This document shows positions 6,953 through 13,379 of a stretch of 14,732 nt of DNA, in pieces. Each line of letters opens with the position of its first letter. Within the stretch, counting starts at the first letter, position 1. This stretch comes from Deltaproteobacteria bacterium (GTDB taxonomy: Bacteria > Myxococcota_A > Polyangia > HGW-17 > SLPX01), in the NCBI GenBank assembly GCA_011390535.1, contig JAABSF010000018.1, forward strand, positions 1 through 14,732, in the 5' to 3' direction. The translations under genes were made by a program, and so were the position numbers. The notes beneath the pieces were generated by a model. The model was not told the DNA's origin. It did no database searches and was given only the letters and a program-made list of their open reading frames with translations.

Positions 6953-7396
6953 TCAAACTGTAAGACCGACGATCTTATAACGGCCATCCACCTTGTCAAG
7001 GATGACAATAAGCCCTCCTTTGTATAGTCTACCTAGAACGAAAACAGCTTTTTTTAATGAGAGCGTTGATATTCTTTTAGGTGGAGGACCAAACTTTGCA
7101 TACATTTCTTCAGAGCTTAACCCAATTACTTTTCTGAAGCGTGTTTCCGGTGGAACCCTTTCCAACATTTTCTTAAGTTGAAGAGCGACTTTTTTTTTAC
7201 CTTGAATAATTTTGCCGTTAAAAGAGACTTTTTGTGCGCAGAGAGGGAGAGCTGCTTCAAGGTCTTTTTCTCCTACAGCTCGTAAAAAGGCGCTGCCCAC
7301 CAAGACCGCAATGTGATCAGGTTTGTTTATCTTCTTAGGGTTATCGGAACCCAAAAGAGCAATGGTCATCGCGATAGCTGCAGTCGAAACAAACAT
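6953..7396 (-). CDS. small protein with N-terminal hydrophobic segment, NTF2/SnoaL-like guess
   Basis: A 147-aa protein of unknown function. The N-terminus M-F-V-S-T-A-A-I-A-M-T-I-A-L-L is hydrophobic but lacks the usual positive residues, so it may be a weak signal peptide or a membrane anchor. The remainder (A-F-L-R-A-V-G-E-K-D-L-E-A-A-L-P-L then K-V-S-F-N-G-K) has the helix and strand rhythm of the SnoaL/NTF2-like fold, where a small alpha+beta cone follows residues of the type F-x-x-A-x-x-x-x-D; this is a guess from pattern only. The ATG at 7396 overlaps the pspA stop as TGATG, with AGGAG 8 bases upstream, indicating translational coupling; a GTG at 7399 is an alternative. It is the third gene in the psp operon, so it probably acts at the inner membrane or periplasm with PspA. 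Confidence 0.75.
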   Translation of the reverse strand: MFVSTAAIAMTIALLGSDNPKKINKPDHIAVLVGSAFLRAVGEKDLEAALPLCAQKVSFNGKIIQGKKKVALQLKKMLERVPPETRFRKVIGLSSEEMYAKFGPPPKRISTLSLKKAVFVLGRLYKGGLIVILDKVDGRYKIVGLTV

Positions 7397-8190
7397 CACA
7401 CCGGCTCCTCGACTTTATCACGCAGCTTTTCTTTCATTTTTTCAAGCTCGGCGTCGAGATCAAGTTCTTCTTTAACGGCTGCCGGTTTCTCTTGAGAAGC
7501 GGTCTGGGAGGTTTCTTTTTGTTTCATCTCCGCTTTAAGCTCTTCCAGCATGAGGTCGGCCGAGCGCTCTTTTTCCAGTTTATTAAACTCGGTTTCCAGA
7601 TTATCAGCTTCATTCATGGCTGCTGATAACTCAATTGAAGCTTCAGCTTCAGCCGACATCTGCTCGATACGATCTTCCATGCGAGCGTATGTGTCGAAAG
7701 CACCTGTGTCGGTTAAAGAGCTCATGGTTTTTTGAATGCTCTTTTGTGCTTCAGCTCGTTTCTTCTTTGCAATAAGCAGGTTCTTTTTTCTTTTTGCCTC
7801 TTCTATTTTTCTGTTAAGCGTCCTGAGGGCTTCTTTAAGGTTTTCGGCTACGGCCTTTTGGGAGATCCATTGTTCTTTGTATTCTGCAGCAAGCTCCATC
7901 TCCTCTGTTTTTCGGACTAGAGCTTGTTTTGCCAGGACGTCGTCCCCCGCTTTTACAGCGAACATTGCCTTTTTGTTCCAGTTTTCGGCTTTTTTTCTGG
8001 AGTCTTCGTATTGTTTCTTGAGCCGTTTTTCATCTGCGATGGAGAGCGCGACTTCTTTCTTTGCGTTGGTGAATTGATCTCGCATATCTTCGAGGATCTG
8101 ATTCAGCATTTTTTCCGGATCCTCAGCGTTGGATATCATATCGTTGATATTAGATGTGAGAAGCACCTTGAGCCTTGAAAAAAAACCCAT
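7396..8190 (-). CDS. pspA: PspA/IM30 family membrane-stress protein
   Basis: A peripheral inner-membrane protein of the PspA/Vipp1 (ESCRT-III-like) family, which forms helical or ring assemblies and stabilises damaged membrane. The 264-aa product begins with the amphipathic helix M-G-F-F-S-R-L-K-V-L-L, then A-E-D-P-E-K-M-L-N-Q at 22-31, the family's hallmark. Long, highly charged coiled-coil helices follow to about residue 215. The C-terminal ~40 residues are Glu- and Lys-rich and extend a little beyond E. coli PspA (222 aa). The start codon follows the ybjN-like stop by only a few bases, and its GCGAGG ribosome site overlaps that stop, so the two are coupled. No pspF, pspB or pspC is visible, so regulation differs from the enteric system; a sigma70-like promoter precedes the operon. 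Confidence 0.93.
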   Translation of the reverse strand: MGFFSRLKVLLTSNINDMISNAEDPEKMLNQILEDMRDQFTNAKKEVALSIADEKRLKKQYEDSRKKAENWNKKAMFAVKAGDDVLAKQALVRKTEEMELAAEYKEQWISQKAVAENLKEALRTLNRKIEEAKRKKNLLIAKKKRAEAQKSIQKTMSSLTDTGAFDTYARMEDRIEQMSAEAEASIELSAAMNEADNLETEFNKLEKERSADLMLEELKAEMKQKETSQTASQEKPAAVKEELDLDAELEKMKEKLRDKVEEPV

Positions 8191-8193
8191 CGT

Positions 8194-8604
8194 TTACCTC
8201 GCTTCCGCTTGGCTGGCCTTGGAACCCAGCGCCCTTGATATCATCCCGTATTGTGTTGCAACTGTCATGATCAACGCTTCGACAGCTTCTTGGAATAATG
8301 AAAAATCCAAATACTCCAGAGACAAAGATTCTACTAAAACGACCTCATTGTTTTCGAGACCATAGGCTCCGTAAAGCAACTCACTGGCGTTTAATTCCAA
8401 AAGAAGTCGGAACAGCCTGGTTTGATCTTGAGAATCTTTTAGTTCGAAAATCTTGATTCTCATCACCAACACCGGCCCCGATAAGGATACGACGATGGAG
8501 ATGGTCTCCTGCTGGTCCTGTATTAGCCACATGCCATGATCAAGTTCTGAATAAGGAAGCTCCAGCTTCAAAATAAAGCCATCAATGTCTTCTATGGTTT
8601 TCAT
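8194..8604 (-). CDS. YbjN/CesT-like small protein, first gene of psp operon
   Basis: A 136-aa protein without signal peptide or membrane segment. The order of strands and helices (L-E-L-P-Y-S-E-L, then I-S-I-V-V-S-L, then L-F-R-L-L-L-E-L-N, G-A-Y-G-L-E, V-V-L-V-E-S-L and a final long helix) resembles the YbjN/type III secretion chaperone-like fold. Such genes, like DUF2170 (YjfI) beside the PspA paralogue YjfJ in E. coli, are often found next to PspA genes. The start is taken at ATG 8604 because GGGAGA lies 6 bases upstream; a longer frame from GTG 8679 has no ribosome site and a basic, unstructured extension. Likely a PspA partner or chaperone. The family call is moderate; the operon link is strong. 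Confidence 0.7.
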   Translation of the reverse strand: MKTIEDIDGFILKLELPYSELDHGMWLIQDQQETISIVVSLSGPVLVMRIKIFELKDSQDQTRLFRLLLELNASELLYGAYGLENNEVVLVESLSLEYLDFSLFQEAVEALIMTVATQYGMISRALGSKASQAEAR

Positions 8605-8610
8605 TGCCTG

Positions 8611-8616
8611 TCTCCC
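8611..8616 (-). promoter_or_regulatory. ribosome binding site deciding the ybjN-like start
   Basis: GGGAGA on the minus strand, 6 bases before the ATG at 8604. It favours the 136-aa form over the 161-aa form that would start at GTG 8679. Confidence 0.7.
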
Positions 8617-8704
8617 TTGTGTTTTGGTTTCAACCCCTGCCGGTGGACCTTTCCGGCTTGTTCTTTTATTGGTTGCCACATTTACTGTTCATTTCAGATC
8701 TTCT

Positions 8705-8733
8705 AATGTACGATAAGGATGGTTTTGATTCAA
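8705..8733 (-). promoter_or_regulatory. sigma70-type promoter of the ybjN-like/pspA operon
   Basis: On the minus strand TTGAAT (8733-8728) and TACATT (8710-8705) are separated by exactly 17 bases, each matching the consensus at four of six positions. This would give a leader of roughly 90 bases before the ATG at 8604. No sigma54 GG-N10-GC element was found, in contrast with enteric psp operons. Confidence 0.5.
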
Positions 8734-8781
8734 TGAAGTTTTATTGACTATTTCGAACCCTTTTTAATTTAACGAAAACCT

Positions 8782-8810
8782 TTTACTTGAGGTTTTTCCT
8801 TTTCTATAAA
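8782..8810 (+). promoter_or_regulatory. sigma70-type promoter of the uppS-cdsA-dxr operon
   Basis: TTTACT (8782-8787) and TATAAA (8805-8810) are 17 bases apart. Predicted transcription start is near 8817, leaving a leader of about 67 bases before the uppS GTG. Another box, TTGACC at 8847, has only a poor -10 partner (TACGCC). Confidence 0.5.
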
Positions 8811-8874
8811 TCATTGCCATGAAATTTTGTCTGAACATTCTGACCCTTGACCCTCTTTCCAACTTGTTGTACGC

Positions 8875-8884
8875 CGGTGCACCG
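8875..8884 (+). repeat. 10-bp palindrome touching the uppS start codon
   Basis: CGGTGCACCG is a perfect palindrome whose last base is the first base of the GTG start codon. No Shine-Dalgarno sequence is visible upstream, so the palindrome occupies the ribosome-binding position. It could be a protein-binding site or coincidence. Confidence 0.4.
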
Positions 8885-9648
8885 TGAATAAAGAGAATAC
8901 AAATTCGCTTAAGGTGCTCCCCAGGCATCTCGCTATAGTGATGGACGGAAACGGCCGATGGGCGCGGAGACGTGGGTTGCCCAGAGTTGAGGGACATCGC
9001 AAAGGAGCGAAGGTGGTACAGACCATCACTCGTGCATGTAGACGTCTAGGCATAGAGGCATTGACTCTATATGCATTTTCCCAACAGAATTGGAACCGTC
9101 CTCCCGAAGAGGTTCAAGCGTTGATGGAGTTGTTGGGGGAATACATAATTGAAGAGCGGGCTGAAATTCTGGAAAACGGGATTAGATTAAGCGCCATTGG
9201 GGATTTAACCAAGCTCCCATCCTGGGTGAGAGAGCCTTTAGGTAAACTTATGGAGGAGTCGTCTCAAAACAACGATATGGAGCTTTGTCTGGCCTTGTCA
9301 TATGGAGGTAGAGAAGAGATTCTGCGGGCAGTGAAGATTATCGCCGAAAAAGTTTGTAACGGAGAGGTGCAAACAAAGGATATTTCACAAGATATGATAG
9401 AGGAAAATCTCTGGACTTCTCATCTCCCTCCTCTTGATTTTGTCATCAGGACTAGCGGAGAGAGAAGGCTTTCAAATTTCTTGCTCTGGCAAGCGGCTTT
9501 TGCCGAATATTATTTTACGAACACGTTGTGGCCTGATTTTGAAAAAGAGGAGCTCATGGAGGCGCTGCATAGCTATGGAGTCAGGGAAAGGCGCTATGGG
9601 CTCACGAGTGAGCAGATCAGAGGAAGCGGGGTGTCGGGAGTTGACTGA
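8884..9648 (+). CDS. uppS: isoprenyl transferase, undecaprenyl diphosphate synthase family
   Basis: Condenses isopentenyl diphosphate units onto farnesyl diphosphate to make the C55 cis-polyprenyl carrier for cell wall and surface glycans, in the cytoplasm. At 254 aa it is the normal length. Motifs: M-D-G-N-G-R-W-A at 20-27 with catalytic D21, G-H-R-K-G-A at 37-42, A-F-S-Q-Q-N-W-N-R-P at 64-73, R-T-S-G-E-R-R-L-S-N-F at 189-199, A-E-Y-Y-F-T at 207-212, L-W-P-D-F at 215-219 and R-E-R-R-Y-G at 234-239. L-S-Y-G-G-R at 138-143 replaces the common L-N-Y-G-G-R. The GTG at 8884 is the only start that keeps the full N-terminus; there is no clear ribosome site. It leads a uppS-cdsA-dxr operon; cdsA begins 22 bp downstream. 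Confidence 0.95.
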   Translation: MNKENTNSLKVLPRHLAIVMDGNGRWARRRGLPRVEGHRKGAKVVQTITRACRRLGIEALTLYAFSQQNWNRPPEEVQALMELLGEYIIEERAEILENGIRLSAIGDLTKLPSWVREPLGKLMEESSQNNDMELCLALSYGGREEILRAVKIIAEKVCNGEVQTKDISQDMIEENLWTSHLPPLDFVIRTSGERRLSNFLLWQAAFAEYYFTNTLWPDFEKEELMEALHSYGVRERRYGLTSEQIRGSGVSGVD

Positions 9649-9670
9649 AGGCGATCAGCAAAAAGCTAAA

Positions 9671-10486
9671 ATGGGGAATCTCACCGCCAGGGTTTTGACC
9701 TCTGTGGTCCTTATTCCATTACTTTTGTTGGTTGTTTTTTGGGAGAGAGAGGAAGGCTGGTGGGGGCTGGTATTTTTGGCTGGTGCGTTAGGTGGGTGGG
9801 AGCTTTCTGTCATGACTCTCGGGAGAGAGAGGCTTCATGATAATATAGCAGCGGTAGTTGTGAGCTTGATTGTGGGCGCCGGTGTTTATTGGTGGACTGG
9901 TTTTTATGCTGATCGCACGGTTTTGCTTATAACAGGTGCGGTAGCTTTTATTCTCTTGTATTGCCTTTTTACCACCACCGATGTGAAAACTGCGGGTGCT
10001 AGGGTTTCGGGTTTGTTCGTTACAGTTTTTTATGCCGGGCTTCTATTTCCTTTTGTGGCGCTCTTGAGGTGCTTGCCGAATGGGTCGTGGTGGGTGGTGC
10101 TTGCTCTAGCCGCTACATGGTTGGGAGATACGGGAGCCTATTTTATGGGGAGGTTTTTGGGAAAGCATAAATTGTTTCCCTTGGTAAGTCCGAAAAAAAC
10201 ATGGGAGGGAGCCCTGGGTGGAGTCCTGTCTACAATAACGGCTGTATTGGTAGCTCATTTTTGGTTTTTAAAAGAGATTAATATATTGCAAGCTCTCCTG
10301 TTAGGGTTTTTTGCTTCAATCGTGGGGCAATCCGGTGATTTATGCGAGTCTCTACTGAAAAGAAGTTATGGAATAAAAGATTCAGGGAATATCCTCCCTG
10401 GTCATGGTGGAATTATGGATCGTGTAGATGCATTGGTCTTTGTCGCACCGCTGGTCTATGTTTTCGCTTCTTTTGTTGTTTATTAA
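9671..10486 (+). CDS. cdsA: phosphatidate cytidylyltransferase (CDP-diacylglycerol synthase)
   Basis: Makes CDP-diacylglycerol from phosphatidate and CTP, the branch point of phospholipid synthesis; a multi-pass inner-membrane enzyme. The frame is open well upstream inside uppS, but the ATG at 9671 begins M-G-N-L-T-A-R-V-L-T-S-V-V, the typical CdsA N-terminus, giving 271 aa, the usual size. The C-terminal signature is complete: S-L-L-K-R-S-Y-G-I-K-D-S-G, then L-P-G-H-G-G-I-M-D-R-V-D. Upstream of it A-T-W-L-G-D-T-G-A-Y and S-P-K-K-T-W-E-G are also family hallmarks. Several hydrophobic helices fill the N-terminal two-thirds. The ribosome site is weak (A-rich), so expression may rely on coupling to uppS, 22 bp upstream. 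dxr follows after 24 bp. Confidence 0.95.
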   Translation: MGNLTARVLTSVVLIPLLLLVVFWEREEGWWGLVFLAGALGGWELSVMTLGRERLHDNIAAVVVSLIVGAGVYWWTGFYADRTVLLITGAVAFILLYCLFTTTDVKTAGARVSGLFVTVFYAGLLFPFVALLRCLPNGSWWVVLALAATWLGDTGAYFMGRFLGKHKLFPLVSPKKTWEGALGGVLSTITAVLVAHFWFLKEINILQALLLGFFASIVGQSGDLCESLLKRSYGIKDSGNILPGHGGIMDRVDALVFVAPLVYVFASFVVY

Positions 10487-10510
10487 GATCGGTTCAAAAT
10501 AGGGGGTGAT

Positions 10511-11749
10511 ATGTTTTTAGGACGTAGGAACCTTTCTATAATCGGTTCAACCGGTTCTTTGGGAAGCAAAGTATTCGAATCTGCGCTGTCTCTTCAACGT
10601 CGAATAATAGCGCTGGCAGGGGGAGAAAACATCAAGGAGTTGTTGTCGCAGATCAGAAAATCGCGTCCTCTTTTTGTGTCGGTGGGCCGAGAAGAAAAAG
10701 CTGAAGAACTTGAGCAGGCTCTGCTGGATCATTTTCCACGAGAAGATTTTCCTGAGATAGGGTTTGGGCGGGAAGGGATTAAACGAGCGGCTGAGTTGGG
10801 GGACTATTTGGCAGTTACTACGAATGGTTTGGTTGGTGTATGTGAGTGTGAAGATGCGTTGAAAAGGGGTGCAGTACTTTTATTGGGCTCTAAAGAGATC
10901 GCGGTGGTCGCTGGAGTTGTACTTAGGCATGCAGCCACTGCCGGGGGAGGAGATATTATTCCTTTGGATAGTGAACTAACGGCAGTAGTTCAGTTGCTGA
11001 AAGGACGCGATTTAAGAGATCTGGATAGAGTTGTATTGTGTGCTTCCGGCGGCCCTTTTTTAGGTAAAACGGAAGAAGAGTTGCGCTCTGTAACCGTTGC
11101 CGACGCATTAAAGCATCCTGTCTGGTCTATGGGAAAAAAGGTTAGTATTGACTCGGCTACTCTGTTTAACAAGGCCATGGAGATAATGGTTGCCGAGAGG
11201 CTTTTAGGGATTCCCGCTTGTAAATTGGGAGTAGTGATTCATCCTCAAAGTCGTGTCCATGCCTTCTTGCAGATGCTGGATGGTGGGCTTTTGTTTCAAT
11301 CAGCGCCTGCAGACATGTCCTGGGCGGCCGGGTATGCGCTGAAGAACACAAAAGAAAAAGAGAGATTAATTCAACAAGGTGATCTAGGGGTTGGTTTTTA
11401 TGGTTTTTTTGAGAGTTTCCTTCGGGGTTTTAAGGAGATGACGTTTTTGCCCGTGAAAAACGGTGATTATGTTTCCTTGGATTTGGGGTGGAGATCTTTG
11501 GAAAAAGGAGGCGGTTTTCCGGCTTTATTGGCAGGGGCGGATCAAGCTTTGGTAGAAGCCTTTCTAGAAGATAGAATATCTTTTTGTGACATACTCAGAG
11601 GTCTTGAGGCGGTGTTTTCCAAGCCGCCATGTTCGGTGCATTTGTCTGACGAGAGTACCAATTTGAATGCGATGATAACGGCTTGGGAAGAAGGAGAGAG
11701 GATGGCGGAGGGTTGGATTGCGAAGGTCTCTGCAGGGGGAGGGATGTGA
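10511..11749 (+). CDS. dxr: 1-deoxy-D-xylulose 5-phosphate reductoisomerase, divergent
   Basis: Converts 1-deoxy-D-xylulose 5-phosphate to methylerythritol 4-phosphate with NADPH, in the MEP isoprenoid pathway that supplies UppS. The 412-aa protein has the NADPH loop G-S-T-G-S-L-G at 12-18, S-K-E at 127-129, metal ligands D153 and E155 (L-D-S-E) and E224, A-S-G-G-P-F at 178-183, H202 in H-P-V-W, S-I-D-S-A-T-L-F-N-K-A-M-E at 212-224 and H-P-Q-S at 244-247. Some usually constant positions differ: N-K-E is S-K-E, D-S-E-H is D-S-E-L, and the D-M-R-x-P-I loop is D-M-S-W-A-A. Catalytic residues remain, so it is probably active. AGGGGGTGAT lies directly before the ATG. In many proteobacteria rseP follows; here it does not. 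Confidence 0.9.
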   Translation: MFLGRRNLSIIGSTGSLGSKVFESALSLQRRIIALAGGENIKELLSQIRKSRPLFVSVGREEKAEELEQALLDHFPREDFPEIGFGREGIKRAAELGDYLAVTTNGLVGVCECEDALKRGAVLLLGSKEIAVVAGVVLRHAATAGGGDIIPLDSELTAVVQLLKGRDLRDLDRVVLCASGGPFLGKTEEELRSVTVADALKHPVWSMGKKVSIDSATLFNKAMEIMVAERLLGIPACKLGVVIHPQSRVHAFLQMLDGGLLFQSAPADMSWAAGYALKNTKEKERLIQQGDLGVGFYGFFESFLRGFKEMTFLPVKNGDYVSLDLGWRSLEKGGGFPALLAGADQALVEAFLEDRISFCDILRGLEAVFSKPPCSVHLSDESTNLNAMITAWEEGERMAEGWIAKVSAGGGM

Positions 11750-11786
11750 AAGCAATAGAAGAATGTTTTTCTTTGCGAATTTGGGG

Positions 11787-11815
11787 TTGATAACCGACGA
11801 AAAAGAAAGTAACCT
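11787..11815 (+). promoter_or_regulatory. possible promoter of the Rieske-like gene
   Basis: TTGATA and TAACCT are 17 bases apart, about 75 bases before the start codon. The -35 is good (five of six), the -10 weak. The same -10-like hexamer appears before the aminotransferase gene. Confidence 0.3.
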
Positions 11816-11888
11816 CTGAACGATTCGGCTAAAATGCCGGTATTTCAAGTAGATAGGGCAGAAAAAGTTCGATGGCGGGAGAAATGCC

Positions 11889-12383
11889 ATGAACGATTCA
11901 AAAAATAACGACTCTTCTCGGAGGGGTTTTTTATCATCCGGGTTATTGTTGAGCTTTGTAGGCCTCGCGGCTGCTGCAGGTGTGTGTTTGTGCAGTATAG
12001 GGGCATGCAAAAAAAAAGAGGCTAAAACACCTGTGATATCGCGTCATTTGATAACGATTAAATCCGGGCGTGTAAGCGTGAAAGTCGACAAAGTGGCAGC
12101 ACTGGACCATGTCGGCGGAGCCGCAAAAATAGTTCATCCGGAATTGGATGATAGAATTCTGTTGATTCGTGTTAATAAACACGGGTTTGTTGCAGTTTCC
12201 AACAGATGCACCCACAAAGGAGGAGAGGTCGTATACAATAAAAAAGAGAAAAAGCTGATATGCACAAATTACGGGCATTCTGTGTTTATGTTGAGCGGGA
12301 ATGTAATAAAAGGCCCCGCTTCTAGAGCCCTGAAGACTTATAGGCTTATGACAATAGACGGGAATTTAGAGGTTTTTACCTGA
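11889..12383 (+). CDS. Tat-exported Rieske-like lipoprotein with altered cluster motif
   Basis: A 164-aa predicted electron-transfer protein. The N-terminus has a twin-arginine signal (S10-R-R-G-F-L15), a hydrophobic stretch and a lipobox I-G-A-C with C40, suggesting Tat export in folded form and lipid anchoring. The C-terminal domain aligns with the Rieske [2Fe-2S] fold: R-C107-T-H109-K-G-G, then I-C125-T-N-Y-G-H130, then L-S-G-N-V-I-K-G-P-A and L-K-T-Y. The first ligand pair C-x-H is intact. The second is C-x4-H instead of C-x2-H, with Tyr128 where the His is expected. GGGAG 7-8 bases upstream supports the ATG at 11889. No cytochrome b or c gene accompanies it. It is either a Rieske protein with a shifted ligand or one that has lost its cluster. 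Confidence 0.85.
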   Translation: MNDSKNNDSSRRGFLSSGLLLSFVGLAAAAGVCLCSIGACKKKEAKTPVISRHLITIKSGRVSVKVDKVAALDHVGGAAKIVHPELDDRILLIRVNKHGFVAVSNRCTHKGGEVVYNKKEKKLICTNYGHSVFMLSGNVIKGPASRALKTYRLMTIDGNLEVFT

Positions 12384-12650
12384 TTTTCGTCTTTTGATAG
12401 GGCCTTTTTGGTCTGAAATATCTGTTTTTTTATCAAAAAGCCTCCACAACACAGGATTAGTGTGTCATCGATATCTTTTTGTCCTGAAAAAAGAAGCATT
12501 TCACATATTTGAAGGTTTTTGGTTTTGTAGACACTATAACCATAGAATAGTGGTTAACATCCTGCGTCATATTTCCTTAGAGTTCCTCGACTAACCTGCG
12601 TTTTTAAGGTTCGTAGATTATGGTGATGGAGAAAAGGTCCCCCAATCTTT

Positions 12651-12680
12651 TCTGCCGGGTTCTGTCGGGTTTTGTTGGGG
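12651..12680. repeat. three imperfect 10-base tandem repeats
   Basis: TCTGCCGGGT, TCTGTCGGGT and TTTGTTGGGG lie end to end, one helical turn apart. The last unit is also part of the competing stems CCCCAA/TTGGGG (12640-12645 with 12675-12680) and GGGGA/TCCCC (12677-12681 with 12685-12689). Confidence 0.45.
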
Positions 12681-13205
12681 AAGATCCCCTTGAAGCGATA
12701 AATAGCTTTATAAACATAATCCGGCTGGTTACCAGACATTAAAACCAATGCTTTGGATTATTAATGCACTTTTCTGCTAACCTAGAGGAGACCTAGTCTT
12801 GCACAAAGGGCTTTGATGTTAAAAGGCTCAGCCTGATAGTTCTTTTGAAAGCGGTTGGTCTGTTTTTTCTTTTAATAGATGAGCAGTTTTATTCGTTAAG
12901 CATTTCAAAATGTAGATTCATTCAAGAGCGCAAACCTGTCTTCAAATGGTTCTTTTTTGCGATAATCTTTTGTGTTTCATTAGAGCTATGTTTGTTCTTA
13001 TTTTGGTCTTTTTTATGTGTTTATAGAATGCTATTTGTCTGTCGTGAAAAAACTGTTTATGAAAAAGCCTAAACTCAAAGTTTCTGCATGAATAATTGTT
13101 GCTTGTTTTTTTAATGATTGCTTGTTCATTTATCAACATTGTCGGCGGAAAAGAAAAAAGATTTAAAGAGATTGAATTTACCAGGAAAAAAAAGTTAAAA
13201 GTTAA

Positions 13206-13234
13206 ACTCTACCACTAAACGCAGAGTCTTTTTT
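13206..13234 (+). terminator. weak hairpin with T-run
   Basis: ACTCT and AGAGT pair around a 12-base loop, followed by C and six T residues. The 5-bp stem is short, and a competing stem AAACT-ACCA with TGGT-AGTTT (13204-13214 with 13234-13242, CT bulge) overlaps it. It could end a transcript from the preceding non-coding region. Confidence 0.25.
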
Positions 13235-13281
13235 GGTAGTTTGATAAAAAAACTTTAAAAATAAAGAGTCTCTTTTCATTC

Positions 13282-13309
13282 TTGATCTATAACCCCTTTG
13301 TGATAACCT
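13282..13309 (+). promoter_or_regulatory. possible promoter of the aminotransferase gene
   Basis: TTGATC and TAACCT are 16 bases apart, about 70 bases before the start codon. A short hairpin CGTGCC-GCA-GGCATG (13315-13329, one wobble) would lie right at the 5' end of the transcript. Confidence 0.35.
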
Positions 13310-13379
13310 CCCGTCGTGCCGCAGGCATGTGTTACTAGGGACAAAGAGCAAATGGTTTCTTAAAGATAAGGAGTTTTGA

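Larger units (their letters stand above)
12384..13379. other. about 1 kb without a convincing gene
   Basis: Short open frames here lack ribosome sites and show no family features; the one at 12845-13072 is Phe-rich simply because the DNA is T-rich. The stretch holds dyads and repeats: CACTAT/ATAGTG near 12530-12550, three imperfect 10-base repeats at 12651-12680, the competing stems CCCCAA/TTGGGG and GGGGA/TCCCC at 12640-12689, AGGCT-C-AGCCT at 12824-12834, overlapping stems at 13204-13242 with a T-run, and AAAGAG-T-CTCTTT at 13263-13275. From about 12850 to 13290 it is strongly AT-rich. It could hold a small RNA, an intergenic regulatory region, or decayed coding DNA. No tRNA or known riboswitch was recognised. 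Confidence 0.5.

Noticed and set aside
8745..8765. GGGTTCGAA on the minus strand resembling a tRNA T-arm
   Set aside because: No acceptor, D-arm or anticodon stem can be built around it.
8605..8883. Search for a sigma54 promoter before the psp operon
   Set aside because: No GG-N10-GC pair with the expected flanks was found; the sigma70-like boxes explain the region better.
11564..12010. 148-aa minus-strand reading frame spanning the dxr end and the Rieske-like gene start
   Set aside because: Antisense to two real genes, with low-complexity composition and no ribosome site.
12554..12748. 64-aa minus-strand frame over the 10-base repeats
   Set aside because: No ribosome site and no hydrophobic or motif pattern; it merely translates the repeats.
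12845..13072. 75-aa plus-strand frame that looks like a membrane protein
   Set aside because: TTG start without a ribosome site; the hydrophobic Phe-rich sequence is what T-rich DNA gives by chance.
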